From positions 10,584,372 to 10,648,371 of the forward strand of contig NC_031770.1 of the NCBI RefSeq assembly GCF_001522545.3: a DNA stretch of 64,000 nucleotides. The letters run 5' to 3'. Shown one piece after another: positions 25,843 through 38,104 of the stretch (positions within the stretch are counted from its first letter, which is position 1; each line of letters opens with the position of its first letter). The stretch is from Parus major. Its lineage: Eukaryota; Chordata; Aves; Passeriformes; Paridae. The translations under genes and the position numbers were made by a program. A model generated the notes under the pieces. The model ran no database searches and was not told where the DNA came from. It saw only the letters and a list, made by a program, of their open reading frames with translations.

Positions 25843-26100
25843 AGGGAAATACAGGTTGGATATTAGGAAAAAGTCTTTCACAGAGAGAATAATAAAATAC
25901 TTGAATGGTGTGCCCAGGGAGGTGGTGGGGTCACCATCCCTGGAGGCATTTAAAAAAAGATTGAATGTGGAACTGGGTGCCATGATCTAGTTGTGGTGTT
26001 AGGGCATGGGTTGGACGCAGTGATCTTGGAGGTCTCTCCCAACCTAGTCAGTCCGTGAATTCTGGTGAATTCTGTTGAATTCTGTTGAACTCTGTTGTTC
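25843..26100 (+). mobile_element. CR1 LINE 3' end
   Basis: The plus strand carries GGTTGGATATTAGGAAAAAG, then the CCCAGGGAGGTGGTGGGGTC segment and GGTTGGACGCAGTGATCTTG. It ends in a degenerate tail of GTTGAATTCT-type units (about 26060-26100), a mutated version of the CR1 terminal microsatellite. All are canonical CR1 3' landmarks in the right order. About 255 bp are present. The element is non-autonomous and truncated. Confidence 0.92.
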
Positions 26101-27294
26101 CAGTGCTTCAGCACAGCATTCAGATGTGGCCTTGACAGTGCACAACATGCACCAGGGCCCTCACCTCTGCTGCAAAGCTTCTTTCTAATCTGTTTGCCCC
26201 AGTTTGTCCTGCTGGTGGTTGTGCTTGAGCTGCAGGACTTGACATTTGCTTTAGTTAAACTCCCTAAAGTTCCTGAATAGAGAATCTTGCTTCCACATGG
26301 ACCTTTTTTTAATGCACTAAGAGGAAAACATAGAAAAGCTGACGTTTTTCTGACAAATCCTTAATCTGTTTTATTTTAGTAACTGGCATTGGAAAAATTG
26401 AATCCCCACCTACTCAGTTCTCACTTAAGCTATATTATTATTTTAAGACATTTTAAAATATTCTTGATTCCCAACCATAAACTGTAGGAAAAAAAAAAAG
26501 ATGTCAGAGAAGAGGTTACAGATTTGAGCTTCCCTGCTGTCAATTCTCCCACACACACACCTGTGCCCTACTGCTGATCTGTGAGTTACTGAAAGAGTAT
26601 CCCAGGGAGACTAAACGTATATCTAAAATAAACCACAGAGATTACCATCCATTCAGGCAAACAACCAAGAAAAAAAAGAAAAAATCCATCAGGGATTTAA
26701 AAAAAAAAGTAAGGAGATGTGATTCTCCTAGTGACAAAGTCTGAGAAGCTGCAAGGCAAAAATATCAGTGTGTGTTCTGGCACCTTTTCCTTCACCAGGG
26801 TTCAGTTTTTGTGTTTGTTTCCTAATTGCAGTAATGTGTAAAGCTTATCTGGCCAGAACTGCCATGGATTCCACCCAGCCATTGTCTCTCCTGGCTGCTG
26901 CAGAGCATGTGCTGTCGTATGAGCCACAGCTCAGAGGGTGCAGCCCGGACAGCCTGGGGATGAGCAGTATGGAAAAGAGCTCAGCCTAACTCAGAAGGAA
27001 AACTGTCTCACCCAGAAACCCTTAACTGCTGCCAACCCCCTGATTTTTTACCATTTTGATTCACTCTTGAACGGTAGTTTCCAAAGGAAAACCTATTTGG
27101 ATAACCTGTCTGTGGTGGACTTAGCATTTGGGCCTACAGGTGTTGTCAAACACCTTTTTGGGCTGTAGATGTTGAAGGTGACAAAGAACAGCTCCTCCCA
27201 GCCCATTTTCCAATGTATGCCTGATAAGGGCAGGGAGCAGCCATCCAGCCTGATGCTGACATCCACCTTGAGAGTCCCACAGAGCTTTTCCCCT
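26101..27294. other. non-coding stretch, no gene seen
   Basis: It holds short A runs near 26490, 26670 and 26700 and a short CA run near 26551. No gene or RNA is recognised. Confidence 0.5.
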
Positions 27295-27470
27295 GGGTTG
27301 GAAGGAACATCAGGAGGCCTGGTGCTCCAGATCTACCTTGCCTCAGGAGCAGGACCATTGCCAGCACTGGATCAGGTCTGTCATGGATCTGTCTAACCAG
27401 ATCTTGAAACCTTCCTGGACCTGACAACCCAGCACCTCACCAAGTGTGCTACAGCTTCTCTAAACCCCCA
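27295..27470 (-). mobile_element. decayed CR1 LINE 3' fragment
   Basis: The plus strand begins GGTTGGAAGGAACATCAGGA and continues with a diverged ATCAGGTCTGTCATGG and CCAGATCTTGAAACCTTCC. This order matches the CR1 3' region read on the minus strand (GTTGGAAGGGACCT... GTCTTGAAAACCTCC in younger copies). The terminal 8-mer tail is not recognisable. Divergence is clearly higher than in the copies at 23189 and 55777, so this is an older insertion. Boundaries are approximate. Confidence 0.6.
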
Positions 27471-30400
27471 AGCCAATTTTCAAACAAGACTCAAGGATGC
27501 TTAAAGTGACCATGTACTAAACAAACTGTAAATGAGAGAACCCAAAGCATATAAATCTACTAGAGCTTGGGATGCACATCAATGTATCCAAGGGAATTCA
27601 TCCTCAATTCTTCACAGGATAGCCAAAAGGATAAATAGTCCAAGAGATGGGAAAGCAAAACATTGGGGTTTTATTAATGGACACAAGAGATTTTTTGCAG
27701 AAAAGCCTTCTGTCTGAGAAGAATTAATACATGATTGCAATTGAATACGATATCTCTGGAAATCTTGGTCTTCTTTGAAGGAAATATTAAAAAAAAGAAA
27801 AAAGAATAAATTCTTTAGTGGTAGCTAGACTTTTGAAAAGATAAATTGGGGGACAAACAAAGGAGAAAAGAAGTGAAAACCTTCAAAAAATAGCTTAAAA
27901 AATATCACATCATTGCTACAAGAAAAGAATGCACAGAGTCTTAAATGTCTTTTTGTAGCATCTCTGTTTCTTGGTGACTCAGACCAGGATGTTTTGCTGT
28001 CGAAAACTGAGCACACCTGTCCAATTATTTTACTAATTAGAAGGTCTGCCTGATAAAAAAATATGCTCTGAGTTTAATGTATTTCACTAGAAATAGCATA
28101 TTCCAAGTATGAAAGAGGTTCATGCTGTAAAATAGTAATGTCATGGCCAAAAGGGAGGCTGCTTAATTGGCTCATAATTTCTCTCAAAAGCAATGGAAAT
28201 AATCAGCTGTTTTCAGTATGACCATGTCAGTGTTTCCAATAGTTACAAGACAGAAAAAAATGTTAAGTGGTGAAGATCTCTAGATGAATAGTTTCTTCTT
28301 TTTTTTTCTTTTTAAAGTAAACAAACCCCACAGCTTCTTTTGTGCAGACAATAGAGACTTTAAGAGCTACAAAATCCTTAAAAACAACCCTCAAAGTAAA
28401 GATGTGAGCCCTCCTAATTCCAGGTCAGACAGAGTCAGGAGGCAGCAGGTGATGCTTTGCAGAGAGAACAGATTCCAGGGGGCTTGCACAAGTGCTGATC
28501 CAAATGAGCTCCTCTATCCAGGCATGTTTAAATCCCTGGAGCACCTCTGCCTGGCACGTTCCTTTGGCTGTGCCAGCCCCCTCAGGGGTCAAAGTCTGCA
28601 GGACACAGAGCTTCTTTGCTCTGGACTGTGGCTGCTTTTCAAGAGCTGGAACACGGCACGTGGTCCGGCAGTGGCTGTGTTACTCCAGTGGCTTCTATTT
28701 GGCTGCGGCAGGTGTTGCCAAAATGAGCTCAATCTGTTCTGGGAGTGAGGAGATGCTTTCCACTAGAAGATTTGCAATTTCCTCCCACTCCCAAGGCCTC
28801 CTGTGTAGAGTGAGCTGTTAGCAACAGGGCATGGCATGAGAAGTTTTCCAGACATCATGTACCATCTTCACCCACTCCAAGGGTTGGGTTGACATCGCAG
28901 CTCCCATCTACTCACACCCAGAGAGGCGCTTCTTCCCTACTTCCTTCTCTAACTCACCTAGATGGAGTAAAAAATTACTGTGTTTCAGTTATTTGTTTTA
29001 AAACCAGTGCAATCCTTGAATCCAGTGCAATCTCTATCTCCTTGTTTGAGAGATAAACATTTGAGAAAGAAGTGAATGTCCTAAAGTTGACAGAACTCAA
29101 ATGAAGCTGTTTTGGGTCTGTGTTTGTGGCACCATGGACGAGGTTGTGCACTACTCCAAATAAATTGATCTTGTTGTTTTGTCAGTGTCCAAGAGCTTTG
29201 ATTCATCATTCCTTTGTGCCCCAGCCCTCTGCCATAAGAACTTCTGTGAATTTATTGCCAGCAGACCACCCTGTCACAGGGACAGCTCCACCAGAAAAGC
29301 GTTTTGGGAAGGCAGAGCAGCCATCACCTGTGTGCTTCAGGTACCCCGAGGGTCAGGAACACAGGAAATTATCACTGTAAGGAAGATTAAAGCCATCAGA
29401 GTATTGATCCAGTGAAGCAATTCCATACACACTTTTTCTTTTGTCAAAGCAACTAAACAAAGAGCTTGAACATTTGGCAAAAGCTGAGCAGAGAAATCAT
29501 AGTTGAAACCCAATGAAACTCTCATACAAAATACGTCCTAAAACCCTACACATCAAAATCAAAATCATCAAAATCAAAATGTTTGAATTTTGATACTTTT
29601 TTTCTCAAGGACTAGAAGAAATATTTCAGAAAGCTGAAAGCAGAAGCAGTCTCTCATTTAGCAGGCAGGGCTAAGCACAGGATAATATATTGTGGCAAAG
29701 CTCCCTGCCCAGAACGCTCCTGGGGCGACATTTATTTAACAAACGCAAGAAGAAGTTACAAAAGCCTTTCCCTTAGCTGCTGTAGGACACAACAGGGATG
29801 GTTCCAAAGCCTTTGCAGCTGACACAGGGACAAGTTGAGACTGAAGACAGCGCTGCTCAAGTCACTGAGCTCTCTCCTACAGCAGAGTGGTGCTGTCTGG
29901 GCAGCTGAACACACACCACGGCTCCTGCATTTGGCAGGACACTTTGAAGCCAACCAACCAGCCAAGGATGAGCAGAGAAGGAAGATTTGTTTCACCCCAA
30001 GCAGAACACCAGTAAATTACCACATGAATCTTGTAAATGATTCAACAAGGAACACCTGGAAGGGAAGGCCTGATTTAAAATCCATTTCCCAGTCCAATCT
30101 GTACTTGGACCTTGGCTTTCCAAGTATGAGGGTTTTGTTGCCAGATGAACCTCATCACAGTCTGTCTTCTGCCATAATTGAGTTTCTGCCTCATCATCCA
30201 ACAGAGAAATGACTCAGCATCAATTATGGGAGGAAAGTGTTGTTTCTCTCTTCAGTCATTTCCTCCAGCTCCTCTGTCTTGGGGGAAAAAAGAACAAACC
30301 AAATAAAAAAAAAAGGACCTCTATTACTGAGACCACTACAGTGCTTTAAAAATCAGTTTTGTTTTAAGTCCACTAGGTTATCCAGGGTACATCACATCCT

Positions 30401-30490
30401 TCTAACCAGAGAAAAGGCATCATGGCAGATCCTGTTTGGTGGGGGAGTCCAGAGAAAATGATGTTATTGCTATATTCTTATTTTCTACTT
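27471..30490. other. non-coding stretch, no gene seen
   Basis: A small array of ATCAAA-type units lies at about 29549-29582. Overlapping frames of 100-154 codons at 28284-28821 and 29835-30212 have no recognisable domain and run through T-rich or mixed sequence. Confidence 0.5.
29549..29582. repeat. short (ATCAAA)n-like tandem repeat
   Basis: CATCAAAATCAAAAT occurs twice in tandem. It is about two 16-nt units that are themselves internally repetitive. Confidence 0.8.
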
Positions 30491-30548
30491 TTTGATTATT
30501 TTTTGGGTTTTTTTGGTTTTTTGTTTTTTGTTTTTTTGTTTTTGGCAA
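30491..30548. repeat. T/G-rich low-complexity tract
   Basis: About 55 nt of T runs punctuated by single or double G. No retrotransposon body is recognised at either side. Confidence 0.85.
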
Positions 30549-32817
30549 GGCAGAAATATCATGTGGGAAATACTAGCTTTTAAAATTGATTGCAGTTTCC
30601 ACCCCTCAAGGAAGGCTGAAACATTCCCAAACAGCTCTGCTAGGAGTAGAATTTATATTTTTTCCACCTTAGTTTTCTATCAAAGCTTTGCCCATTTCTA
30701 GTCAAAAACCTTCTTAATATACAAATGTGTGGGCAGTAAAAGGGCTCTAATATCCACGAAGTGTCATAAAAAAGGAGAGAGATTTGAAACTCTACCAAAT
30801 AATTTCTGTCTCTCCAAAGCAGTGTACAGCCCTCCAAAACATAGGGCTTTGCTCTGTTATGTACACAAGCCTCCTGTGACATCTTAATCTCTTGATTGAA
30901 AACCTTTTATCCTCTCATCTGCAAAGAAAATGTTTCCTCTCCCCTTGGAGGTGGCAGCCACCCAACCCATCAGCACGTGTGGTGTCTGGTCATTTCGCAC
31001 ATGGAGTGGCCCTGGCCGTCCCTGCAGCAGCCAGCTGTCCCCGAGGCCACCAAGGGAGGGGAGTGCATGGCTTTGGATCACAATCCAGTTTTGCAATAGA
31101 TCTGCTGCTGCCCACGTGGGGCCAGACGAGAGCAGATGGCCCAAAAGCAGGGTTAACGCTCGCTGGTGGAGACCTGAGGGCTGGAGGGGGAAATCTGTGG
31201 TCAAAGAGATGAAACCCGCTCTGACAGCAGAGTCCTGGGCTGGAAGCCGGGGCAGGAGCAAGGACAGTCAGCAAAGGGGGAGCATGGAAATGGGATCCAG
31301 ATCACCATGCACAAAGGCAGTGCTGCCCACAGGCAGCCGGGTCATTGCTGGGCTAAATGAGGTCAGTCTCACAAAGTAAGAATTCCTTGACAGCAGGAAG
31401 GGAACTGAGTCCTTAGCGTGGAAAGATAACACCTAGGGCACAGGAGATCCAGAACTCCTTGATCTGGGTTCCAGTTGGTTACTCCTCCTTTACACCAGGA
31501 CGTGGGAGGGGAGGAGGAACATCAGTACCCAGGAACACAGAGGGATGGGGACCATGAGCAGGCAGCACACCCAGCAGAGCAGTGGCATTGTCCAGATATG
31601 GCCTTTTCAGGAAGAATTAAATTAAAGCACCACACGGGCTATTTGCAGCTATAAAAATGTGGTCCATTTTTGCAGGGGATAAAAAGATGCATGTTTTTCA
31701 CTAACAGCTCAGCAGATGTTCTCTGTCGTTCTTAACATTAGCCAACTATGTTCAAAAATCTGGGTGAGATGCATCCATCCTTCTGGTCACATGCTGCCAG
31801 TCCTTAATGTAAAGCACGTATACAAACTGAATTAATCAAAACTGATCCTGTGCTCGTGCTTTCACAGATATTTCATCCTTCCTCCAACTTGTCCACACTT
31901 CCTTCTCTCCCACTCTCTCCCCCTCCCAACAACAGTAATCACAAAATCATAAGAAAGGAAAATAAACCAGCACAACACAAGATATAAAACAACAGAGGAA
32001 CTTAACAGGAGCAGATGGCATCCACGAGAAACTGAAATACAAGCACACATCAATTACTGCAATATTCAGCCCTTGTAAACTTTCAACAAATATGTTCACA
32101 TAAACAAGATCCTACATTCTGCATCCTAATTAATTTTCACATTTGTATAAAAACACTTCCAAGAACGAGGAAAAAAAATACTAAAGGAACACTTGCTCAA
32201 AGTGTTTTTTTTTTCCCTCAAGTAACTGAAAGAAAATTCTAGGCTTTTTCTATTTCAAAATAATACTTGATTCCTCTTCTCAAAATTTCATAATGATTTT
32301 GAAGAAGGGCTGATTTTACTCACAGATGTGGCTTTTCCTCTGGAAGGGGCTCCTAGACACTTACTTGTATGGGCATAAAATTTACTTTTGCTTGGCATTT
32401 TATGGGCAGTAAGGAATAAAAAAGGGAACCTGGATGCAACAACAAGCCAAACCACAAAGGAAGCACAAGGCTTTTCAGATAACCGATTCTTTGACTCAGT
32501 AACTGTAATGAGGAGGTGGGAAGTGGGAAGACTTTCAGGATGAAAACTGAAATTCTGCAAATCACAGTGACTTTGAGGCAGCTTCTGCACTGGTATCACT
32601 TCCTGCCCCAGCTGCAGTGGTTGGCACACCAGTCCTGAGAGCCCACACAGATCGGGGGCCCACGGTCACCACGGTCAGGGCATCAACTCCACCAGCTTTC
32701 ACATACCTAACACATGGTAGTCCTCGCTGGAGTGACTATTTCTGGCAAGACACTGAAATAATTTCTTCCTCAGGTCAACACCTCTTCTTTGCTCACATTG
32801 AAAGGTTTCATATCAAT
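30549..32817. other. non-coding stretch, no gene seen
   Basis: A slightly G+C-richer patch at 30950-31380 gives longer chance frames (up to 149 codons) on both strands. I see no promoter, exon or transposon signature. Confidence 0.45.
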
Positions 32818-32893
32818 GGTACTTTAATTTTAAATTTTATAATTAATGATTAATTAATTATTTAATTAATGCAATGTAATTTAATGAATAAAA
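32818..32893. repeat. A+T-rich low-complexity tract
   Basis: About 75 nt almost without G or C, dominated by TTAATT and TAATTAATTA words. It could be an A+T-rich spacer or a homeodomain site cluster. The composition is too skewed to tell. Confidence 0.75.
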
Positions 32894-33929
32894 ACACAGT
32901 GGTAACATAACCCAGGGAATTTCTGCTCTGGAATGTGCTCAGCCACGTTAACCAAATTAGACTCCTAGCAAGGATACAGCAGTGCTGGAGGTGTTTTGGC
33001 AGTCCTTGCAGTCAGAGCATCTTCTGTGTTTAAATCATCTCTACTCATCGGAGTACCCAGCCAGTGTCAGAGGCACACAGCAGTTGCAGCAATGAACAAG
33101 CAAATGGGTGACTTTCCTGAAGAAAGGCCTTGTGCATTTTGGCACAACATCTATTTACAAGCCTACCTTTCCAGTGCATGTGTCTGAACTGTTCTGCATG
33201 GTCACAGCCAGGCACACAGCCCTGGTCCTGAACAGCCAGCCCCCAGGCTGTGGGAGATGTCACATCTTTCCAGCCAGTTTTGCTGGCTGTATCAGTGTGT
33301 CCATAGCTCACTACCTTGGATTCCACAGCCCAAAGTGTGGCTGTGTCAGCTGGAAGCAGCCTTAGGCACATAGACATGTATCTACCTGCCTTCAGGAGAG
33401 AGATGAGAGGGACATCAACAGAAAACACTCATCTGCTGATGTAGTTTCTCTGTAGCACACAGCCAAAAGTGTCTAGTTTGTGATAAAACAAGTGATGCTT
33501 TTAGTAGGTTGTGAATCTCTGGGAAAACAAAATGCTGGGCTTGCTTGGCAAGGGCCTGAGGATGATGTTTTTTTCTTGATTTCTGGTAGGGCTTTTGGGG
33601 ACAGAACTAAGAAATTGTGACAGCTAGACTTCACAGTGCCTTTGTTTCAACTCCCCTCATCCAAGCAGCATCAACCAGAAAATTCTCTCCACATGTCACT
33701 TACTTGTCCAAAACTCCAGTAGCACAACACAGAGCTGGCATCAGACCACAGGGAGCTCCCAAGTTCATTGATTTCCAGGCAGAGTTCAATCAAGGTTTAA
33801 TGTTTATGAACTTGGAAATAGGGGTCCCTAGACTAAATGGGACTTGGGATCAAGGCTTGCAGAAATAAGCTGCGTAACAAGGACTGGCATTTAGTTGTGA
33901 GAAGCTTTTACCTCAGTGCTACTTTTTCC
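32894..33929. other. non-coding stretch, no gene seen
   Basis: No recognisable element or exon. Confidence 0.5.
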
Positions 33930-34335
33930 AGGGCCTGGTAATAATTTGGAAAAGAACGTTCATCTGGAGCCAGTCAATGCAATTAGAAATACAGGAAAAG
34001 CCTGATTGTTTTTCCATGTATGAAACATTAAGAAAATGAAGTCATTTCTCTTCAGTCCAAGTATTGACTGTAATTATAGATAGCAGGCAGCCTTTGCTGC
34101 TATAAAATATTGAAGTGCTTTTATATAGTTACTGCTATAGTTTACTGTTTAGGGACAGGAGAAAGGTTGCCTTTTAATGAAGTGCAGTTGCACAGAACAA
34201 TGGAAAGGAGGCCATTACTACATAATACTGCTGCCCTTTCCATTATTAGTGTGAAAGCACTTGCCAGATGAATAGAAACAGGTTTAAACTTGGTTTATTA
34301 TTCCTATAATGTTAATTTGCCTGGAGCAGCTCACT
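33930..34335. promoter_or_regulatory. candidate conserved non-coding element with a 10-bp inverted repeat
   Basis: Repeat-free A+T-moderate sequence with many CATTA, TAATT and TATAAA-like words. It contains a perfect 10-bp inverted repeat: AATGGAAAGG at 34199-34208 against CCTTTCCATT at 34235-34244. It has no open frame and no transposon similarity that I recognise. Its texture is that of deeply conserved vertebrate enhancers, but this is a judgement from composition and needs an alignment. Confidence 0.28.
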
Positions 34336-36404
34336 CTCTAGGTAATCTCTGCTTGGGAGAGAGATTTCTATCTGACAAAAGAGTATTTAGCATATTTTAG
34401 TTTCTCAGAGTTTTGAGTGGCTCTTCTGGTATGGCCAGGATCAGAGGTGAGGGAAAATGGGTCACCCTGCGAGTGTTTCCTCACAGTCAGGCCTTGTTCC
34501 TCACCTGCTGGCATTTGGCAGCACCTAAGAATTCAGTCACAGTCCAGAATAACTCTGCCACCTCCCAGTTTTGCAGGTGCAAGCTGGCCTTGAAGGGGCT
34601 GGTGAATCTGTGCCCCGACCCTGGCCAAGCTACAGGGGCTGGAAATTGGGGTGACCAAGGGCACCTGAGGACGTGGACCCGAGAGGTCCCTGAAGCCCAA
34701 CTTCCCAGGCTGTGAAACAGCATGTCTGTAAGTTGTTACCTGTGAAACAGGTACGAGGCACATTGGTAAAGAACAGGGGTTGCTTAGAGGTGAAGAATGA
34801 CGGTCTCATCACAGATTCCTCACGGTGAGAGCAGGTGAAATTGCCCAGCGGGCCTGTCAAATTCCCCTGCATGTCACAGCAGGGCATGGCCACAGTGATG
34901 CCAATAAAAAAAAGGCTGCAATCAAGCCCTGTTTCATTTCTAGGAGGTGCCTTTACACATGGTAAGGCCTTTCAGAGCTGTTCTAGAGGACTGAGCCACG
35001 GTGTGTGGTATTTTCCTGAACGTGCTGCCCGGAGCAGCAGCTCCCTCAGGGAGGTGAATGGGAAGTGTCCCCTGCCTTGTTCAGATTTGGGGGTACCAGG
35101 AGATTGGAGAACACCCTCTTTTGCCCCTGGGATGGAAGCAGCAAACACCTGGCACTCAGATCCTACAAGGTGCAGAGACAAGAGTAAATTGGGAAGACAC
35201 TCCAATTTTTCTAGTGGTAGACTATTTACAACACTCTCCACGTTGCCACGGCTGCCATGGAAAGAAATGTGAGGAATTTCTGGGCCAGGTAGATGGGCCC
35301 AGGACCTTTCACTTCAGGAAGCCCAGGCCCAAGGGGACGGTGTCAAATGGTCTGCAGAGAGCCCAGAAAAGATCCCATTTGTTTGTTCAGATTGCACTCT
35401 TTCACTGCCTTGTGCTACATTGAGTCAGCTAAACAGTTTTTACTTCTGCTAACAGCATGATTTTAAATTTGAAAGGAAAGCACGAGTTAAAATTCCTCAG
35501 AAGCAGCACCTGCAATTGTACCTCACTACAATTTTGTATCCAAACTGCTGGAAAAAGTAAAGATCAGCCTCTGGAATTTTGCACTTTCAAGGCCTATCAG
35601 AGAAAGTTGCTTAGGTTAAGATTAGACCTGAATGCCATTAGTTCCCAGCCTGGAAGGAATAAACCTAGATACTAGAACAGACTAAAGTAATATTCAGTTA
35701 TGACACACCTTTGCTAACAGCCAGATTAGCTTGAAGCAGTAAGACCTAGCTACAGCTGTGGGTTTTGCTCGACCAAAATTATTACAAAAACCAGATGCAA
35801 AAGCAGAAGGCATCACTAATATCCCTTGATTAGCAAGATTAAAGAATTGTTCTTACATTCCAGGGCCATTTTTTTTTCCTCTCGTGTACTCACAGCCTCT
35901 TGCAATAAGTAAAACAGTAGGAAAAATGGGGTGAGAGACATCTCATTCATGCATACACTTTACAGCCATGCAGGGGTTATACAGGGCTCTGTCTTCCACT
36001 GTTTCACCATTTCTGCTTCCCTTATTCAGGGAACAGCTTGGACAGACCAAATCCAGCCCACAGCCATCTCACACAAGCATCCTCTTGAAATAACATCCTA
36101 ATTGTTCAGTCAATAGACAGCACAACCAATTAGCCCATCTCAAGTATTTATCTCCTTGCTATCCAGTTAACAAGACCTAAAGACTCTTTCTTTGTCAGAA
36201 GAAAATCACTGTTTCCTTGGTGCTAAGTCAATTAAAAAAAAAAATTAAATGGTTCACAGGTGGTCACAGCCCTGGGGTGCAGTTTCTCTCAGCTGTTTGA
36301 AGAGCTGGGTGATCTTTACCAGATCAATAGCTCAGAGCATGGCCTGGTCTGCAGCCCAGTTCATCTAAGAGGGTAAGTTTAGGTGAACTAAGTTTGTATT
36401 GGGG

Positions 36405-36482
36405 AAACTATATATTATAAATTAAATTTTATAATGTATTTTATAATTTATATGTCTATTAATTTATATTAATATTTTAAAT
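36405..36482. repeat. A+T-rich tract with local palindromes
   Basis: Nearly pure A/T with repeated TATAAATTA and TTTTATAAT words that can pair with each other. Probably slippage-derived. Confidence 0.75.
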
Positions 36483-38086
36483 AAAGATCAAGAAGCTTCA
36501 ATACATCTCTGAAATACAGCAATCGATGGTTTCACCAAAATTCCTGAGTTTAGAGAGCGGGATTTGCAGTCAGTGGCCTTACAAGAAAAGGGAAGTGAAA
36601 AGTCCTTATCAGGGAAGTCCTGATAAGAAAACAGTGAGGGACATAAAAGTCTGAGAAGGGCCAGGTCAGAGTTCCAGATGCCTTGTGAGCAGTTTTGTGC
36701 CCCAACCCTGCACTTTGGAAAAGATCTTTCTCTTTTCCACTGCTAATGATATTGGTACCTCCCAGACTTTGAAGAATCCAAGTACATTTTTTAGAAGTTA
36801 GATAAAGCTTTTGCTGTGCTTTTCTTGGAAAGATTGTCTGATGGACCAACACCTCTGTACAGTTTCCTTCAGGAAGAAATACCAGGAGCATCTAGAGGAG
36901 TAAACAGAGTTGACTTACAAAGATGTAGGCCCAAAAGTGGAGGGAGAGAATTATTTCTTGAATATGATCTTCTGGATGTAAAGCAGTTGCCAGAGCAACT
37001 AGGTTTACCACAGAAAGTGCTGTTAACTTCCAGAGTAATCATCTTTTCTGTGAAGGAGCAGATCTTCTGTAGCTGTCATGAAAAAAAAACAAACCCACCC
37101 TCTGAAATACCAAAAACATTAATAAAATAATTTCCACACTCCATCAGTGGTGTAGCCATGGTAAATAATTAGTTTATTTTGTTTTCTTCTACTGGAAAAC
37201 TGCCTTTTAAATTTTAATCACTTCTGTAAAGCAGCTGCCAGAGTTCTTCTTTTTCTATAATGCATTTATATACTGTATATTAATTTAACTGCCAGTTTTG
37301 ATGCATAAAAAATGGCTTTGCGTTAAAAATATAAATAACGCACAATGGAATGCTTGCTGGAAGGCAAAATAGAGCAATGTTTTCATCAGTATATGAAAGG
37401 AGATCGCAGAGTGCTCTCCTTCCTTGCAAGCATTTCTCCTGAAAAACCAAGGCAGATTTCGTCAGAGCTGAGCACGAGGAAAATGCTTCTGTGCTGGACT
37501 TCAAATACATTCTGAAACATATCAGACATAATTTTCTACCTTAAAAAATGCCTTATATTGTGCCTTGGTGAACAAGAGACGCAGCTGATGTGCACAGATG
37601 CTGAAACTCTGAATGAAAGATGAGCACCAGACTGCTCCATAATAGATGCTCTGATTTAGTTGCCTTTATCAAGCACATCCCTAAAGTGACTCAACATTTT
37701 TCTGGGAAGCAAATTCACCCATGAGCATGTCCTCAGGCTAGCCAAGCACTGGCACCACCAGAACTTGGGTCATTGATGGCTTTTTTTGTTTGTTAAATAA
37801 ACAGAGAAGTTCACCCGTGGGGATGGAGACACAGAACTGTTTGAAGAAGCTTTCCAAAATACAGCCATCAAATAATACCTATCCCTGCCTGACACCCCAT
37901 GAACAGCAGATCAGCAGTAGCTGCTGCCCAGAGACATAGCTGATAGTGAAGATTAAACATATTGAAGGCAGAGTTTGGATGTGGAACAAGAAGGTCTGCA
38001 GAGACATGTGGCTTAATTAAAAATTGCTCCTTTTTCCTAGATTGCTTTTGGCAGTTTCCACATGCAAAGGAAGAGACTCTTAAACT

Positions 38087-38104
38087 AAAAAAAAAAAAAA
38101 AAAA
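38087..38104 (+). repeat. A18 homopolymer
   Basis: An uninterrupted A run followed by GTAAAAAAG. No recognised retroposed body lies to its left. Confidence 0.85.
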
